Below are positions 4,589 through 6,347 of a stretch of DNA of 6,347 nucleotides, piece after piece. The stretch is from NCBI GenBank assembly GCA_003242275.1, contig QGUX01000208.1, positions 1-6,347 of the forward strand. The letters run 5' to 3'. The position numbers and the translations under genes were made by a program. This DNA is from Pseudomonadota bacterium (GTDB taxonomy: Bacteria > Pseudomonadota > Gammaproteobacteria > Steroidobacterales > Steroidobacteraceae). The notes beneath the pieces were generated by a model. It was not told the DNA's origin. It saw nothing but the letters and a program-made list of their open reading frames with translations, and searched no databases. Position 1 is the stretch's first letter. Every line of letters begins with the position of its first letter.

Positions 4589-5665
4589 CTAGGCCAGCGC
4601 CAGCGGCACCCGCTGGCTCACGCCGCACAGCAGCTCGTAGGGAATCGTGCCCGCGTGCGCGGCGATCTCTTCCACCGGCAGTTCCGGTCCCCACAGCACG
4701 GCCGCATCGCCCACGCGCACGGCGGGGAGCCGGCCCACGTCCACGGCCAGCATGTCCATGGAGACGCGGCCGACGACACCGGCACGCTCGCCGCCCAGCA
4801 GCACCGGCGTGCCGAAGGGCAAGGCGCGTGGCAGGCCGTCGCCATAGCCGGCGGCGACGATGGCCACCTGCGTGTCGCGCGGCGCACGCCAGGCACCGCC
4901 ATAACCCACGCCCTCGCCCGCCTTCACCCGGCGCACGGCGATCACCGTCGAGACCAGGCGCATCGCCGGCCTCAGGCCGAGCTCGCATCCCAGCAGTTCG
5001 GCGAAGGGCGAGACGCCGTACAGCGCAATGCCGGGGCGAACCCACTCCGCATGCGCTTCGGGGTGCGCGAACAGGCCGGCGGAATTGCACAGGCTGCGCT
5101 GCCAGTTGCGGCGGCCGGTGAGGCGGCCGAAGCCCTGCAGCTGGCGCGCAGTGGCGGGGTTCTCGTGCTCGTCGGCGGAGGCGAAGTGCGTCATCAGGCG
5201 CAGCTCGCGCAGGCGCGGGCCCAGGGCTTCCAGGCGCGCCAGCACGGCCTCCACCTCCTCGGGCCGGAAGCCGAGGCGGTTCATGCCGGTGTCGACCTTG
5301 AGCCAGGCCACGAAACGCCCCTCGCCGCGCGCCTGCTCCAGCATGGCCACCTGCTCCTCGCAGTGCACCACCAGCTCGAAGCCCTGGCGCGCGGCCTCGG
5401 GCAGTTCCCCGGCATCGAGCAGGCCCTCGAGCAGCACCACGGGCTGCCGGATGCCCGCCGCGCGCAGCGCCAGCGCCTCGGAAAAACGCGCCACGCCGAA
5501 GGCATCCGCCTCCGGCAGGCATCCGGCGACCTGCACCAGCCCGTGCCCGTAGGCATTGGCCTTCACCACCGCCATCACGCGGCTGGCCGGCGCCACCTCG
5601 CGGATCCGTGCCAGGTTGTGTCGCAGCGCCGCGGCACTCACCTCGGCGCGGATCGGGGAGCTCAC
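4589..5665 (-). CDS. alr: Alanine racemase (PLP-dependent)
   Basis: The enzyme interconverts L- and D-alanine in the cytosol, supplying D-Ala for peptidoglycan. The 358-aa product has normal length. The PLP lysine lies in VVKANAYGHG (33-42, K35). The barrel continues with LKVDTGMNRLGF (122-133; K123 is at the usual carbamylated-lysine position), LMTHFASAD (157-165), LCNSAG (192-197) and WVRPGIALYG (208-217). The second catalytic base is Y255 in GVGYG (252-256). GYGDGLPR (273-280), RVSMDM (300-305) and the PLP-phosphate tyrosine in IPYELLC (341-347, Y343) follow. It starts with GTG at 5663-5665, overlapping the dnaB stop as GTGA, with GAAGG about 9 nt upstream inside dnaB. This suggests translational coupling. 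The dnaB-alr order is the same as in E. coli, where alr and dadX are paralogues; the dnaB linkage favours the constitutive alr. Confidence 0.97.
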   Translation of the reverse strand: MSSPIRAEVSAAALRHNLARIREVAPASRVMAVVKANAYGHGLVQVAGCLPEADAFGVARFSEALALRAAGIRQPVVLLEGLLDAGELPEAARQGFELVVHCEEQVAMLEQARGEGRFVAWLKVDTGMNRLGFRPEEVEAVLARLEALGPRLRELRLMTHFASADEHENPATARQLQGFGRLTGRRNWQRSLCNSAGLFAHPEAHAEWVRPGIALYGVSPFAELLGCELGLRPAMRLVSTVIAVRRVKAGEGVGYGGAWRAPRDTQVAIVAAGYGDGLPRALPFGTPVLLGGERAGVVGRVSMDMLAVDVGRLPAVRVGDAAVLWGPELPVEEIAAHAGTIPYELLCGVSQRVPLALA

Positions 5666-6347
5666 CGCAAGACGCCTTCGGCGTAGGCCTCCGGCAGGTA
5701 GTTCACGAAGCGCGTGTACTTGCCCTGGAAGGTCAGTACGAAATGCCCGGTCTCGCCGTTCCTGTGCTTGGCCAGCTCCACGTCGGCCTCGCCCTTGCGC
5801 GGGGAATTCTTGTCGTAGTACTCCTCGCGGTAGATGAACAGGATCATGTCCGCGTCCTGCTCGATGGCGCCTGATTCCCGAAGGTCGGACATCACCGGCT
5901 TCTTGCCCTCGCGCTGTTCCACGCTGCGGTTGAGCTGCGACAGCGCGATCACCGGCACGTCCAGTTCCTTGGCCAGCGCCTTCAGGCCCCGGGAGATCTC
6001 CGAGATCTCGGTGGCACGGTTCTCCTTGGTGCCGTTCACCTGCATCAGCTGCAGGTAGTCGACGATGACCAGGTGCAGGCCGTGCTCGCGCTTCACGCGC
6101 CGCGCGCGGGCGCGAAGGTCCGTGGGCGTGAGCGCCGGCTGGTCGTCGATGAAGATGCGCGCCTCCTGCAGCTGGCTGGTGGCGGCGCTGATGCGCGCCC
6201 AGTCCTGGTCGCTGATGCGGCCGGAGCGGATGTCCTGCAGCGGCACGCCGCCCACCGAGGAGAGCATGCGCGTCATCAGCTGCTCGGTGGGCATCTCCAT
6301 CGAGAAGATCAGCACCGTGCCGCGCACCTTGTGGTCCAGCGCCACGT
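5662..6347 (-). CDS. dnaB: Replicative DNA helicase DnaB, C-terminal part (start beyond window)
   Basis: DnaB is the hexameric 5'-3' helicase that unwinds DNA at the replication fork. The window holds about 228 C-terminal residues, roughly half the usual 460-470; the frame runs open through the right edge, so the N-terminal domain and Walker A lie outside. Visible in the RecA-like motor domain are VLIFSMEMP with its catalytic Glu, DWARISAA, the Walker B strand HLVIVDYLQLM (ending in D-Y-L-Q), ISRGLKALAKELDVPVIALS, SQLNRSVEQRE, SDLRESGAIEQDAD, LFIYREEYY, and KHRNGETGHFVLTF near the C-terminus with the arginine-finger region. It ends in TGA at 5662-5664, overlapping the GTG of alr. Nothing suggests disruption. 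The identification is certain from motifs and from linkage to alr. Confidence 0.97.
   Translation of the reverse strand, partial: VALDHKVRGTVLIFSMEMPTEQLMTRMLSSVGGVPLQDIRSGRISDQDWARISAATSQLQEARIFIDDQPALTPTDLRARARRVKREHGLHLVIVDYLQLMQVNGTKENRATEISEISRGLKALAKELDVPVIALSQLNRSVEQREGKKPVMSDLRESGAIEQDADMILFIYREEYYDKNSPRKGEADVELAKHRNGETGHFVLTFQGKYTRFVNYLPEAYAEGVLR

Noticed and set aside
4655..5686. Plus-strand open frame (343 codons) opposite alr
   Set aside because: It is a His/Gln/Arg-rich shadow product; the opposite strand encodes a complete alanine racemase.

Overview
The window is ordinary chromosomal DNA from a high-GC Gammaproteobacterium. The evidence is the strongly GC-rich third codon positions, the proteobacterial forms of DnaB, RadA, Bfr and Ffh, and the dnaB-alr gene order shared with E. 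coli. A Xanthomonadales- or Nevskiales-like lineage is a guess. No tRNA, rRNA, CRISPR array, transposon or phage gene was found.

Layout from left to right. (1) The minus-strand start of ffh (signal recognition particle GTPase) reads outward to the left edge. It is convincing only down to about base 83; bases 1-82 do not look like Ffh in any minus frame and contain an 11-G run, which suggests a damaged contig end. (2) radA (DNA repair/recombination ATPase) lies on the minus strand just upstream of ffh. Its stop codon sits inside a perfect TATAAT, 7 nt before the ffh ATG. (3) A 178-bp divergent intergenic region follows. (4) A plus-strand pair encodes a PP2C-type Ser/Thr protein phosphatase and a protein with one canonical and one degenerate FHA domain, closed by a strong intrinsic terminator. 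(5) A divergent iron-storage pair, bfd (minus) and bfr (plus), shares a region with a good Fur-box match. (6) alr (alanine racemase) and the C-terminal half of dnaB (replicative helicase) lie on the minus strand, overlapping by 4 bp (GTGA). They converge on bfr across a GC-rich set of palindromes.

How the genes work together: the phosphatase and FHA protein look like the 'eraser' and 'reader' of a phosphothreonine signalling circuit whose kinase is not in the window. Bfr stores iron, and Bfd reduces the Bfr heme to release it, so Fur control of this pair makes sense. dnaB, radA, ffh and alr are core replication, repair, secretion and cell-wall genes. I see no clearly new biological system. 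The points most worth checking are the FHA/PP2C pair with its TMVI linker motif, the replaced ferroxidase ligand in Bfr, the apparently leaderless ffh promoter, and the aberrant left edge.
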